DNA from: Bacteroidales bacterium
Lineage (GTDB): Bacteria > Bacteroidota > Bacteroidia > Bacteroidales > UBA3824
Assembly (NCBI GenBank): GCA_017394445.1
Contig: JAFPYT010000147.1
Coordinates: 1-34,927 of the forward strand
DNA length: 34,927 nt
Direction of reading: 5' to 3'
The notes beneath the pieces were generated by a model. The model made no database searches, was not told the DNA's origin, and was given only the letters and a program-made list of their open reading frames with translations. Below, piece after piece: positions 17,212 to 25,438 of this stretch; the first letter of the stretch is position 1, and the number at the start of each line of letters is the position of its first letter. The translations under genes were made by a program, and so were the position numbers.

Positions 17212-18207
17212 ATGGCAAAAACTAACGCTGTTATTACCGGGGTAGGTATGTATGTTCCGGAATATCGTCTCACCAACGACGAACTCTCGCAGATGCTCGA
17301 CACCAGCGATGAGTGGATTACTTCGCACGTGGGTATCAAGGAACGCAGAATACTCAAAGACAAGGACAAGGCTGCTTCTTTTATGGGGGCGATGGCTGTC
17401 AAGGACCTTCTCACCAAGAAAAATCTCGATCCTATGGATGTAGACTTGGTGATTTGCACTACTACTACGCCTGACATGGTGTTCCCAGGTTCGGGTGTTC
17501 AGATTTGCGAAATGGCAGGTTTGAAAAATGCCTATGCTTTCGACCTTCACGCCGCCTGCTCGGGATTCTTAAACGGATTTGTAACAGCAGCCAAGTTTAT
17601 ACAATCAGGTGTTGAAAAAAAGATTATCCTCGTAAGTACTGAAAAAATGTCGGCTATCACCGACTACACCGACCGCAAAACATGTCCGCTATTCGGCGAC
17701 GGCGCGGCGGCTGTGCTTGTAGAGCCATCTGACGAGGAGCTTGGACTTTTAGACTATATTCTCCGTGTTGACGGTTCGGGCGTAAAACACCTCCACATGA
17801 AATCGGGAGGCTCGTTGTCGCCTTCATCTATCGAAACCGTTCAAAACCGCGAACATTTTGTATATCAGGAGGGTCAGCCCGTGTTTAAGGCGGCTGTAAC
17901 CCACATGGCGGATGTATCGGTAGAGATTATGGAACGAAACCATCTCACTGCCGACGACATAGCATGGCTTGTGCCGCATCAGGCCAACCTCCGCATCATC
18001 GATGCCACAGCACGACGTATGGAACTCGCTCCCGAAAAGGTGATGATTAATATCCAACGTTACGGCAACACCACATCAGCCACAATTCCTATCTGCCTGT
18101 GCGAATGGGAAAAACAGCTCCGCAAGGGTGACAATATAATTATTTCTGCGTTCGGAGCGGGATTTACATGGGGCGCACTTTACCTAAAATGGGCTTACAA
18201 CTCGTAG
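17212..18207 (+). CDS. fabH: Beta-ketoacyl-ACP synthase III
   Basis: A 331-residue enzyme that condenses acetyl-CoA (or a branched starter) with malonyl-ACP to begin fatty acid synthesis. The catalytic triad is intact: C116 in HAACSGFL, H256 in VPHQANLR and N286 in RYGNTTSA. The characteristic TSDEWIT and GIKERR (around 31-46) and the C-terminal GAGFTWGA are also present. Cytoplasmic. It lies directly upstream of accBC, which make its malonyl donor. Confidence 0.97.
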   Translation: MAKTNAVITGVGMYVPEYRLTNDELSQMLDTSDEWITSHVGIKERRILKDKDKAASFMGAMAVKDLLTKKNLDPMDVDLVICTTTTPDMVFPGSGVQICEMAGLKNAYAFDLHAACSGFLNGFVTAAKFIQSGVEKKIILVSTEKMSAITDYTDRKTCPLFGDGAAAVLVEPSDEELGLLDYILRVDGSGVKHLHMKSGGSLSPSSIETVQNREHFVYQEGQPVFKAAVTHMADVSVEIMERNHLTADDIAWLVPHQANLRIIDATARRMELAPEKVMINIQRYGNTTSATIPICLCEWEKQLRKGDNIIISAFGAGFTWGALYLKWAYNS

Positions 18208-18251
18208 TTTTACAGTAATTTAGTTTTGATAATTATTAAAAATAAAATATT

Positions 18252-18761
18252 ATGGCAAATTTAAAGGAAGTACAAGATTTTATCAAAGCCGTTTCAAGGA
18301 TCGGAATTTCCGAAGTGGACATTCAGACCGATGATATGAAACTCAACGTAAAATTCCCCGCCGGCGACAAGGATATTGCCCGTGGCGAAAACTTTCAGAT
18401 GCCCGCTTTCCAGATGCCTATGATTTCGGGTATGGCTCAGCAGATGGGATCGCCCATCCAAGCTGCCACCACCACTACAACTCCTATTGAGTATCGCGAA
18501 AACGCTAAGGAAGACGACAAAAAATTCCTCACTGTTAAGGCTCCTATGGTGGGCACTTTCTACCGCCGTCCTTCGCCCGACAAGCCTATCTATGTTAATG
18601 TTGGCGACGAGGTTACCAAAGGTCAGGTGCTCTGCATCATCGAGGCTATGAAACTTTTCAACGAAATTGAATCTGAGGTTTCGGGCAAAATTGCCAAAAT
18701 CCTTGTTGAAGAAGGCACTCCCGTAGAGTTTGACCAGCCTCTTTTCCTTATCGAACCCTAA
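18252..18761 (+). CDS. accB: Biotin carboxyl carrier protein of acetyl-CoA carboxylase
   Basis: A 169-residue BCCP. The C-terminal biotinyl domain (about 92-169) has the biotin-acceptor K134 in IEAMKLF, and the conserved APMVGTFYRRPSPD thumb region precedes it. The N-terminal part binds the carboxylase, and the middle is a Met/Gln/Thr-rich linker (about 47-80). accC starts 17 bp later, giving the standard accBC pair. The carboxyltransferase genes accA and accD are not in this window. Confidence 0.97.
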   Translation: MANLKEVQDFIKAVSRIGISEVDIQTDDMKLNVKFPAGDKDIARGENFQMPAFQMPMISGMAQQMGSPIQAATTTTTPIEYRENAKEDDKKFLTVKAPMVGTFYRRPSPDKPIYVNVGDEVTKGQVLCIIEAMKLFNEIESEVSGKIAKILVEEGTPVEFDQPLFLIEP

Positions 18762-18778
18762 TTAAGCAAAGATAGGTT

Positions 18779-20128
18779 ATGTTTAAAAAGATATTAATTG
18801 CCAACCGTGGCGAGATTGCCCTGCGCATTATCCGCACTTGCAAGGAGATGGGCATCAAAACCGTGGCAGTATATTCCACCGCCGACCGCGACTCGCTGCA
18901 TGTGAAGTTTGCCGACGAGGCTGTCTGCATCGGAAACCCACCTTCTGCTAAGTCGTACTTGAATATTCCGGCTCTTATTTCGGTAGCCGAAATCACCAAC
19001 GCCGACGCAATTCACCCGGGTTATGGTTTCCTTTCGGAAAACGCCAAGTTTGCCCGCATCTGCACCGAGCACGGAATCAAGTTTATAGGTCCCACAGCCG
19101 AGCAAATCGTTATGATGGGCGACAAGGCTACTGCCCGCAAAACTATGACTGAACACGGTGTGCCTGTAACTCCCGGCACTCAGGGATTGCTCGACACTGT
19201 GGAGCAAGGCAAAGCCGAGGCAAAACGCATAGGTTACCCCGTAATGCTTAAAGCCACAGCAGGCGGCGGAGGCAAGGGTATGCGCATTATCCGCAACGAA
19301 GACGAGTTTGAGCACCTTTGGAACGCCGCACGTCAAGAAGCCGCCGCATCGTTTGCCAACGACGCAGTTTACCTCGAAAAATATATTGAAGAACCCCACC
19401 ACATAGAGATTCAGATTGCCGGCGACCAATACGGTAACGTTTGCCACCTATCTGAGCGCGACTGCTCTATCCAGCGTCGTCATCAGAAACTTTTGGAAGA
19501 GACTCCATCGCCATTTATGACTGAGGAGCTCCGCCACAAGATGGGAGAGGCAGCCTGCAAAGCCGCTCGTGCTATTAAATACGAAGGCGTAGGCACAGTA
19601 GAGTTTCTTGTGGACGCTCACCGCAATTTCTACTTTATGGAGATGAATACTCGTATACAAGTAGAACACGGTATTACTGAGGAAGTTACCAATCTCGACC
19701 TTATCAAAGAGCAGATACGCATTGCTGCCGGAGCCAAAATCTCCACTCGCAACTATTATCCGCAGGCTCACGCCATCGAGTGCCGTATCAATGCCGAAGA
19801 CCCGTTCAACGGTTTCCGTCCGTGTCCCGGCAAAATCACAGGCTTGCACCTTCCTGGCGGTAATGGCATTCGCGTGGATACGCACATCTACACCGGCTAT
19901 CAGATTCCGTCGTACTACGATTCGATGATTATCAAACTTGTGGCAGTGGCACAAACCCGCGAAGAGGCAATAGCCAAGATGAGGAGGGCATTGTTTGAAC
20001 TCGTTGTAGAAGGCGTAAAAACCACCGCGCCGTTCCATCTGCAGCTGATGAACGACCCCCGTTTCTGCGCAGGAGAGTACACAACCAAATTTATGGAAGA
20101 TTTTGAATTAAAATCTCCCGAAGAGTAG
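18779..20128 (+). CDS. accC: Biotin carboxylase
   Basis: A 449-residue ATP-grasp enzyme that carboxylates biotin on AccB using bicarbonate and ATP. Features are the N-terminal [16 protein letters not shown], the ATP-binding glycine loop GGGGKGM (around 161-167), the HIEIQIAGD region, and [18 protein letters not shown] with the catalytic arginine. Many biotin carboxylases read HPVTE at that site, so HGITE is a mild variant and not expected to inactivate. Length is standard. Expected to form acetyl-CoA carboxylase with AccB and the unlinked carboxyltransferase. Confidence 0.97.
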   Translation: MFKKILIANRGEIALRIIRTCKEMGIKTVAVYSTADRDSLHVKFADEAVCIGNPPSAKSYLNIPALISVAEITNADAIHPGYGFLSENAKFARICTEHGIKFIGPTAEQIVMMGDKATARKTMTEHGVPVTPGTQGLLDTVEQGKAEAKRIGYPVMLKATAGGGGKGMRIIRNEDEFEHLWNAARQEAAASFANDAVYLEKYIEEPHHIEIQIAGDQYGNVCHLSERDCSIQRRHQKLLEETPSPFMTEELRHKMGEAACKAARAIKYEGVGTVEFLVDAHRNFYFMEMNTRIQVEHGITEEVTNLDLIKEQIRIAAGAKISTRNYYPQAHAIECRINAEDPFNGFRPCPGKITGLHLPGGNGIRVDTHIYTGYQIPSYYDSMIIKLVAVAQTREEAIAKMRRALFELVVEGVKTTAPFHLQLMNDPRFCAGEYTTKFMEDFELKSPEE

Positions 20129-20160
20129 CGCATATTTAAAAAATTATTTCTAAATTGCGC
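20128..20160 (+). terminator. Weak hairpin after accC
   Basis: GCGCATATTTA (20128-20138) can pair with TAAATTGCGC (20151-20160), leaving one bulged base. No T-run follows, so this may be a processing hairpin or a weak terminator rather than a full stop before the bactofilin gene. Confidence 0.3.
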
Positions 20161-20187
20161 CAAAATTAACTTATATCTCTTGACAAT

Positions 20188-20559
20188 ATGGCAAAAATTG
20201 AAACTGACACAGTCAACAATACCAGTATCATCGCCTTCGGCACCGAGTTTGTGGGCGAAATCAAATCAAACGGCAGCGTACGCATTGCCGGAAAACTCAA
20301 AGGCAACATCAGCCTTACCGAGCGTCTCGTAATCGACAAATCGGGCGTGGTAGAGGGCGAAATTTCGTGCAAAGTGGCTAACATCAGCGGCAAGGTAGAC
20401 GGCAAACTTTCGTGCGCCGAGCTCCTTGAACTCAAAGACACCGCAAGCGTGCACGGCGACATCGACACCACCAAGATTATAATCGAAGAGGGCGCAATAT
20501 TCACCGGCACTTGCCAGATGGACACTAAAGACGCCGCCGCTAACGCTATAAAGAAGTAA
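20188..20559 (+). CDS. Bactofilin (polymer-forming cytoskeletal protein)
   Basis: A 123-residue bactofilin, a small beta-helical protein that polymerises without nucleotide and acts in cell shape or envelope organisation. The core (about 12-110) shows the repeating beta-helix pattern, for example GTEFVGEIKSNGSVRIAGKL, GVVEGEISC and ASVHGDID. The short polar termini are usual. It is 4 bp upstream of atpZ, so translation is probably coupled. In Bacteroidota a bactofilin commonly precedes the ATP synthase accessory genes, in line with what is seen here. Confidence 0.93.
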   Translation: MAKIETDTVNNTSIIAFGTEFVGEIKSNGSVRIAGKLKGNISLTERLVIDKSGVVEGEISCKVANISGKVDGKLSCAELLELKDTASVHGDIDTTKIIIEEGAIFTGTCQMDTKDAAANAIKK

Positions 20560-20563
20560 AATC

Positions 20564-20770
20564 TTGAAAAAAGATAGCGACAACCTTCGCGACGTTGCAA
20601 AATACACTACGGCTGCCTTTCAAATGGTGGCCGTAATTGTTATTGGCGTATTGGCAGGCATTTGGATGGACGATTGTTTTGCCACAAAACCCATTATTAC
20701 AGTGATTGCATCATTGCTTTCGGTGGCAGCGGGTATATATTTGTTTATCAAGGATGTAATTAAGAAATAA
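20564..20770 (+). CDS. atpZ: AtpZ-like ATP synthase accessory membrane protein
   Basis: A 68-residue protein with two membrane helices (about 19-36 and 43-63), the hairpin topology of AtpZ/AtpI proteins that help assemble or supply magnesium to F-type ATP synthase. The N-terminal NLRDVAKYTTAAFQM and GIWMDD fit that family. There is no suitable ATG: the next Met is residue 21, inside the first helix, so a TTG start at 20564 is used. This puts the start 4 bp after the bactofilin stop. The ATP synthase structural genes do not follow, unlike the common arrangement. Confidence 0.78.
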   Translation: MKKDSDNLRDVAKYTTAAFQMVAVIVIGVLAGIWMDDCFATKPIITVIASLLSVAAGIYLFIKDVIKK

Positions 20771-20773
20771 AAA

Positions 20774-21154
20774 ATGCAGAAAGAGTTAACTAAATATGTA
20801 GTGATGGCGGCGGTATGCACACTTATTGCCGCAATGATTTTTGTTGTGATAATACCAGACAAATCGTCGTGGGCTGTGTATGCCACTCCCGCATTTTTCG
20901 CTGCTGTAAGCATTATTTCGGCATTGGTAATCACCAGACCTCAGTATTCAAAATTCGCCAAATTTTCAGGCGTCTTTATGCTGTCAACGGTGTTGAAGTT
21001 GATTCTTTATTTCGTATTCTTAATGTGTTCGTATGCCACCCTTCCTCCCGAAGCCGGAAAGCCGTTTGTAATATTCTTTATGGCGGTGTATTTAGTGTTT
21101 GCGATAATGGATACGATGTTTTTGCTAAAATTTTTTGGACGAAAAGATAAGTAG
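20774..21154 (+). CDS. Small integral membrane protein, AtpI-like position
   Basis: A 126-residue protein with four predicted membrane helices (about 8-27, 33-53, 66-88 and 97-119) and a basic C-terminus (FGRKDK). It begins 3 bp after atpZ. In other Bacteroidota a four-helix protein of this size lies between atpZ and atpB and is thought to be AtpI-like, so I infer the same here from topology and place. There is no distinctive motif. The cluster stops after this gene: the next features are direct repeats and a DUF4143 ATPase rather than atpB. Confidence 0.65.
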   Translation: MQKELTKYVVMAAVCTLIAAMIFVVIIPDKSSWAVYATPAFFAAVSIISALVITRPQYSKFAKFSGVFMLSTVLKLILYFVFLMCSYATLPPEAGKPFVIFFMAVYLVFAIMDTMFLLKFFGRKDK

Positions 21155-21176
21155 GGGAGGGGATAGTACCCTCAAA

Positions 21177-21275
21177 CATTTTGAGAAAAGTTCGATTTTT
21201 GGCAAAAAAAATTGTGAGAAAAGTTCGATTTTTGTCAAAAAACATTTTGAGAAAAGTAAGATTTTTGCTATTTTT
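21177..21275 (+). repeat. Three tandem 33-bp direct repeats
   Basis: Units at 21177-21209, 21210-21242 and 21243-21275 share GAGAAAAGT followed by a GATTTTTG-type core, with an exact 33-bp period (GAGAAAAG at 21183, 21216 and 21249). The first two are nearly identical and the third diverges at its end. Because 33 is divisible by three, an open frame runs through them, but its product is only a low-complexity Lys/Phe/Ser repeat. The third unit contains a promoter-like site. Confidence 0.85.
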
Positions 21276-21276
21276 G
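21246..21276 (+). promoter_or_regulatory. Promoter of the first DUF4143 gene
   Basis: TTTG (21246-21249), 19 bp, TATTTTTG (21269-21276) matches the consensus and lies in the third 33-bp repeat. The predicted start is about 21283, 20 nt before the ATG at 21304. The first two repeats lack the TA of the -7 box, so only the third would be active. Confidence 0.65.
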
Positions 21277-21303
21277 TGCTGTTAATCAAAAACTTAATTG
21301 CCT

Positions 21304-22629
21304 ATGATATTCAAGCGTAAGTTATACGATAAAATGTTGGCATGGAAACAGCGAAATGGTTCTACTGCGTTATTGATAAAAGGAGCTCGACGTGTTGGTA
21401 AATCCACTCTTGTAGAGGAGTTTGCCAAACGCGAATACAAGTCTTATATACTTATCGATTTTTCTATTAAGAACAAGAAAATAATGCAACTATTTGATGA
21501 TTTAAGTAGTTTGGATTATTTCTTTATGAACTTGCAACAGGAAACGGGTATAACGTTGTTTAATCGAGAAAGCGCGATTGTGTTTGATGAAGTGCAGAAT
21601 TTTCCTCCTGCGCGTCAGGCGATTAAGCATTTGGTTAAAGACGGTAGATTCGATTATATAGAAACAGGTTCGTTGATTTCTATAAGGAAAAATGTCCAAA
21701 ATATCATAATTCCGAGTGAGGAAGAAAAATTGGTTCTTCATCCATTGGACTTTGAGGAATTTCTTTGGGCTACGGGCAATGAAGCTGGATTTAAGTTTTT
21801 GCGTATGTTTTACGAAAAACGTCTTCCGCTTGGACCTGCTCACCGCAAAACTATGCGCGATTTGAGGCTTTATATGCTTGTTGGTGGTATGCCTCAATCG
21901 GTTAACGAATATTTGTTTAAAAACAACTTGCAAGAGGTTGACCGTATAAAACGCGACATTATAGACTTGTACGATAGTGATTTTATGAAAATAGACCCAA
22001 CAGGTCGTGCGTCGATGATTTTAAAAAATATTCCATCGCAACTTACTGGGAACGCTTCGAGATATCTTGTTGAAACAGCCATTGACCGCAAACGTACCGA
22101 TGATATTGCGGTATTGATTAATGAAATGAAAGAAAGTATGGTGGTAGATTTGGCTTTTCACGCTACCGATCCCCGTGTTGGATTGGGTATGAACCGTAGT
22201 ATGGATGCTTTTAAAATGTACCTGCTTGACACAGGACTTTTTGTAACCCTCGCTTTTTGGGATAAGGCTTTTACCGAAAATGTTATTTATAACAAACTTC
22301 TTTCCGACAAGTTGGAGGCTAACCTTGGATATGTTTACGAAAATCTTGTGGCTCAGATGTTAAGGGCTTCGGATAATGAACTTTATTATTATACATTCCC
22401 AACCGAAACTGAAAAACATAATTACGAAATTGATTTTCTTATTTCGCGAGGCAACAAACTTGTTCCGCTCGAAGTCAAATCTTCGGGTTATAAAACACAC
22501 AAATCGTTGGACGAGTTTTGCAAGAAATTTTCTTCGCGAATAGGGGAGAGAATTCTCCTTTATACCAAAGATTATCATAAAGACGGCGAAACCGTGTGTA
22601 TGCCAGTGTATTTTACTCCGTTTGTGTAG
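21304..22629 (+). CDS. AAA-type ATPase with DUF4143 domain (first copy)
   Basis: A 441-residue protein of the widespread ATPase-DUF4143 family, whose biological role is not established. Walker A is GARRVGKST (27-35) and Walker B is IVFDEVQNF with D95 and E96. The C-terminal DUF4143 part shows YEIDFLI then LVPLEVKSS, giving D377, E390 and K392 as in PD-(D/E)XK nuclease folds, so nucleic acid binding or cleavage is possible. The ATG at 21304 is preferred to TTG at 21298 because it sits about 20 nt after the predicted transcript start. It is only distantly similar to the second copy at 25439-26611. Cytoplasmic. Confidence 0.88.
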   Translation: MIFKRKLYDKMLAWKQRNGSTALLIKGARRVGKSTLVEEFAKREYKSYILIDFSIKNKKIMQLFDDLSSLDYFFMNLQQETGITLFNRESAIVFDEVQNFPPARQAIKHLVKDGRFDYIETGSLISIRKNVQNIIIPSEEEKLVLHPLDFEEFLWATGNEAGFKFLRMFYEKRLPLGPAHRKTMRDLRLYMLVGGMPQSVNEYLFKNNLQEVDRIKRDIIDLYDSDFMKIDPTGRASMILKNIPSQLTGNASRYLVETAIDRKRTDDIAVLINEMKESMVVDLAFHATDPRVGLGMNRSMDAFKMYLLDTGLFVTLAFWDKAFTENVIYNKLLSDKLEANLGYVYENLVAQMLRASDNELYYYTFPTETEKHNYEIDFLISRGNKLVPLEVKSSGYKTHKSLDEFCKKFSSRIGERILLYTKDYHKDGETVCMPVYFTPFV

Positions 22630-22661
22630 TAATTTGTTGATAATAAAGATTATAATATTCA

Positions 22662-22727
22662 AATTCCGTTTATAGCGTGCGGAAATAGGCTTTCTGAAGA
22701 TGGTTTTCGCACGCTATGAACGGAATT
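22662..22727 (+). terminator. Long hairpin between convergent genes
   Basis: A 24-bp stem pairs 22662-22685 with 22704-22727 and an 18-nt loop. The two non-Watson-Crick positions are G-U pairs in plus-strand RNA (A-C mismatches on minus), which favours a role for the DUF4143 transcript. There is no T-run after the stem, so it may work as a factor-assisted or processing terminator. Confidence 0.6.
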
Positions 22728-22745
22728 GAATGTTACTATTGTAAT

Positions 22746-25130
22746 TTATAATGTTTGAACATTCCAATCAACCGGAATATGGCTTTCATCTTTTGTATTA
22801 GTGTTTAATGATTTTGGACATCTAAATGTGCCGGTAGGTGCAACATCTTTTAGCCAATCCTTTGTTATATACTGGTCTTCACTCCATGATTCAAATTCAA
22901 TTGAGATATATGACAGATTTGAACATCCTTTGAACATATTTCTATAACATTGATTTGCAGTTGTTGCTGATGGTATTATAACTTTCGAAAGCGAACTACA
23001 GTTAGAAAACATGCTTTTGTAGCAATGTTCTACAAGTGTTGTTGCCGGAAGTTTCGGAATTGTTTTTAGAGAAGAACACCCATAAAACATCATATTGTAA
23101 CATGCATCTGCCAATCTTTTAGAAGGTAATGCAGGTGGATTTTGTAATGACTTACAATTACGAAACATTGATTGATAACAAACATGAGCTAATTCAGCAT
23201 CAATGAAATCCGGTATATACTTTAATTCAGTGCAATCTTCAAACATGCTTTCATAACACCCATTAGCTAATTGAGTAGCAGGTAGTTTTGGCGCCATAGT
23301 TAAGGCAGAGCAATTAGAAAACATATATCTGTAACAATACGGTTTTAGTATTTTAGCAGGTAATTCAGGTGCGCTTATTAATGCATCATTACATTTGTAA
23401 AATAGATTTTGAAAACAATAATCGTTAGGAATTGTTGTTAATTGACATGTTGGGTCTAACAAACTCATAATATTACCTGATGCTGAGACTTTACCTGTTA
23501 AAATTATAGATACATTATATTCTTCAGATTTGCACCAACCATCAGAATTGTCTCCACGTAAATAAATTTTATCTCCGACATTGCTCATTGTAATTGTTTC
23601 AGTATAATCATACCAATCGTTTTTATTTGTCGAGTATGATAAATTAACCTTAGCGTAATTCGACACCTTTAGTGTAGAGTTAGCTTGCTCAGCTGTAAAA
23701 CAGAGGTAATCATAATCGTAGGCATTCTGTATGTTATTTTTTATATCACTTGCTTGGGTGTTTGGAGATATTGGGCGAAGAAGGTAATCGTAGTAAAACT
23801 TTCCGTATGCCATAATTTTATAACCACCATTTTCTTCTATTAAATCAGATTCGTGCAAAATTGGTTCAAGACCGGCTGCATTTTGCTGAGCCACATATAC
23901 TTTCTTCTTTTCCCAGTCAATTTTAGATATAACGGTAACATGCATTCTATCGACTGGATTAGCTAATTCTAATATATCACCTTCGGTGGGTGCTATTTTG
24001 AATGGTGTTTGCTCAATATGGTATCCATCAGTCCAGTTTTTATGAAAAGTATTGGCATCGCATTGTACACTATTTTTCCCAAATATTAAATTGGCAAATC
24101 TCATATCCAATTCTGCGCATTGAAAAGTCTGAAACATACCATAGTATTTTCCAATATTGGTGTTTTTATTTTCTCCTCCATCATTTATAACTCTAACTCC
24201 GTCGATAGTCCCGTATGGTTCTCCGAATCTATCTTCTTTGAGACCAATGTTGTTATTGCGTGAGCCGGGTTCGTCAGAATATATAAAAATCGGATTAGTA
24301 TAATATCTTTGTTGTTTATCACTCAATATAAGTGGAAATATGTTCATAACTCCATGTTCTAATGGGAAAAGTTTGAAGATACCGTGTTTCAATGGTTTTT
24401 CCCCTATTTTTTTCATTTCTTTATCCTCCTGCTCGCGTGAATCTCCGTTGGCAAGGTCGTCAATGTTTGTTCTAAAAAATACATAGGGCATTCCTTTTTC
24501 ATATCTTACACAATTTCCAGCTTTTGAACCGTCTGGATTTCTATAAGTAAAAATTGGACCATTGTTCGGTTGTCCTAATTTTAGGAATAAATACCCCCCA
24601 GCAGCAAAGCCTTCTTTCGCTTTTGGATAAAGATAAACTTCTATGGTTTTGTTTTTGAATAATCTAACTATGACAATTAGGTCGTTGTGATAATATGTAT
24701 TATCAATAGGAAAACGATTACTTGTCTTATTTTCTACTTTAAACTCTGAATAATTGTATATTCTATTATTGTCATTTCTTATAAAATCTTCCATCATGGA
24801 ATTATCAACAATTTCAAATGATTTTGTAGTTTTGGTGGATGATATTTGCCACATAACTTTATAAATAGAATCTGCCCATTGAATAGCTTTTTCTTCGAGT
24901 GTATTGGTATAGGGATTGATTATACTATTATTACTCAATTCACTATATAACGATTCTGAAAATACTTGTTCTATTGTTATTATTTCATTTATTGGTTCGT
25001 TACCCCATCCTAAGGTATCTTTTTCATTAGGCGTTGCATTGTCGTCTTTATTACACGACTCCATTCCACCAATCATCAGCAATCCTATTATCAGGATTGC
25101 AATCAGTTTTTGTACGTTAATCTTTTTCAT
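22746..25130 (-). CDS. Surface lipoprotein with CHAP-like region and Cys-rich BspA-type LRRs
   Basis: A 794-residue predicted lipoprotein. The signal peptide ends in MESC with C26 lipidated, and the following N-K-D-D resembles the Bacteroidota lipoprotein export signal, so surface exposure is likely. Residues about 30-300 match nothing I recognise. A region at about 325-450 looks like a CHAP/papain-type cysteine amidase: C338 in FQCAELDMRF, H397 in MHVTVIS and Q416/N417 in VAQQNA. The C-terminal part (about 572-745) has seven BspA-like units of 25-27 residues, each with Cys-Tyr-x2-Met-Phe-x2-Cys (the first unit is variant). I use the ATG at 25130, which leaves a normal signal sequence, over one 13 codons upstream. 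The CHAP call is the least certain part. Confidence 0.8.
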   Translation of the reverse strand: MKKINVQKLIAILIIGLLMIGGMESCNKDDNATPNEKDTLGWGNEPINEIITIEQVFSESLYSELSNNSIINPYTNTLEEKAIQWADSIYKVMWQISSTKTTKSFEIVDNSMMEDFIRNDNNRIYNYSEFKVENKTSNRFPIDNTYYHNDLIVIVRLFKNKTIEVYLYPKAKEGFAAGGYLFLKLGQPNNGPIFTYRNPDGSKAGNCVRYEKGMPYVFFRTNIDDLANGDSREQEDKEMKKIGEKPLKHGIFKLFPLEHGVMNIFPLILSDKQQRYYTNPIFIYSDEPGSRNNNIGLKEDRFGEPYGTIDGVRVINDGGENKNTNIGKYYGMFQTFQCAELDMRFANLIFGKNSVQCDANTFHKNWTDGYHIEQTPFKIAPTEGDILELANPVDRMHVTVISKIDWEKKKVYVAQQNAAGLEPILHESDLIEENGGYKIMAYGKFYYDYLLRPISPNTQASDIKNNIQNAYDYDYLCFTAEQANSTLKVSNYAKVNLSYSTNKNDWYDYTETITMSNVGDKIYLRGDNSDGWCKSEEYNVSIILTGKVSASGNIMSLLDPTCQLTTIPNDYCFQNLFYKCNDALISAPELPAKILKPYCYRYMFSNCSALTMAPKLPATQLANGCYESMFEDCTELKYIPDFIDAELAHVCYQSMFRNCKSLQNPPALPSKRLADACYNMMFYGCSSLKTIPKLPATTLVEHCYKSMFSNCSSLSKVIIPSATTANQCYRNMFKGCSNLSYISIEFESWSEDQYITKDWLKDVAPTGTFRCPKSLNTNTKDESHIPVDWNVQTL

Positions 25131-25167
25131 GGCTGTGATTTTTTTAGTTAAACAATCAGTTTTATAC

Positions 25168-25248
25168 AAAAAAAGAAAGGTGCGGACTTCTCATAGTGTA
25201 TCTGAGGCTGACCAAAGCCTTATCATTACTAATAAGAAAGCCCACACC
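25168..25248 (-). terminator. Leader terminator hairpin before the CHAP-LRR gene
   Basis: In minus-strand RNA the arm at 25235-25248 (GGUGUGGGCUUUCU) pairs with 25179-25191 (AGAAGUCCGCACC) through G-C, A-U and G-U pairs and one bulge. It is followed at once by UUUCUUUUUUU (25168-25178). On the plus strand the same arms would contain A-C mismatches. The hairpin ends about 40 nt before the start codon, so it can act as an attenuator or end a small RNA. Confidence 0.65.
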
Positions 25249-25306
25249 CTTTATTCAGAGTGTGAGCATTTGCGCTTACCAACAATGATAGTGAAAGTTT
25301 GGTCAT
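25229..25306 (-). CDS. Possible 25-residue leader peptide
   Basis: An ATG at 25304-25306 opens a 25-codon frame ending in TAG at 25229-25231, inside the structured leader. The product begins MTKLSLSLLV and ends KGCGLSY. A second frame of 11 codons (MIRLWSASDTL) starts at 25226, 3 nt beyond, and stops at 25191. Ribosomes on these frames would disrupt arms A, B, C, D and E in order, so translation could set the fold. No clear ribosome binding site is seen, and short frames arise by chance, so support is weak. Confidence 0.2.
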   Translation of the reverse strand: MTKLSLSLLVSANAHTLNKGCGLSY

Positions 25307-25362
25307 TTCAGATACGTTGGTTTTGCGCAAACGCTCTTTCAATTTTGTCTATTTTTTCATTC

Positions 25363-25394
25363 GCAATTTACGGATTATTTGCGGCTAAACAAAA
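25363..25394 (-). promoter_or_regulatory. Possible promoter of the structured leader
   Basis: On the minus strand TTTTG (25390-25394), 19 bp, TAAATTGC (25363-25370). The -33 box and spacing are good, but the -7 box has only TAnnTT of TAnnTTTG. The predicted start near 25356 lies about 20 nt before the first leader stem. The gap from 25131 to 25438 otherwise holds only the leader. Confidence 0.4.
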
Positions 25395-25438
25395 TTTTTT
25401 GATATGTATTTTTGTAAATAATTGTAATCCTTTAAATA

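Larger units (their letters stand above)
25168..25336 (-). ncRNA. Structured leader RNA with two competing folds
   Basis: Five pairs of complementary arms lie in 169 bases. D: 25264-25283 with 25316-25336 (18 bp, one internal loop). A: 25198-25216 with 25298-25315 (8+8 bp). B: 25221-25227 with 25284-25290 (7 bp). C: 25243-25250 with 25257-25264. E: 25179-25191 with 25235-25248 (terminator). A crosses both D and E, so either D+E or A+B can form, unless a pseudoknot combines them. Every mismatch in C, D and E is a G-U pair only on the minus strand, which points to minus-strand RNA. No known riboswitch class is recognised. It lies directly upstream of the CHAP-LRR lipoprotein gene. Confidence 0.6.

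Noticed and set aside
21135..21320. 61-codon open frame with a repeated Phe-Glu-Lys-Ser pattern
   Set aside because: It is simply the 33-bp DNA repeat read in frame. It starts inside the previous gene, overlaps the start of the DUF4143 gene, and contains that gene's promoter.
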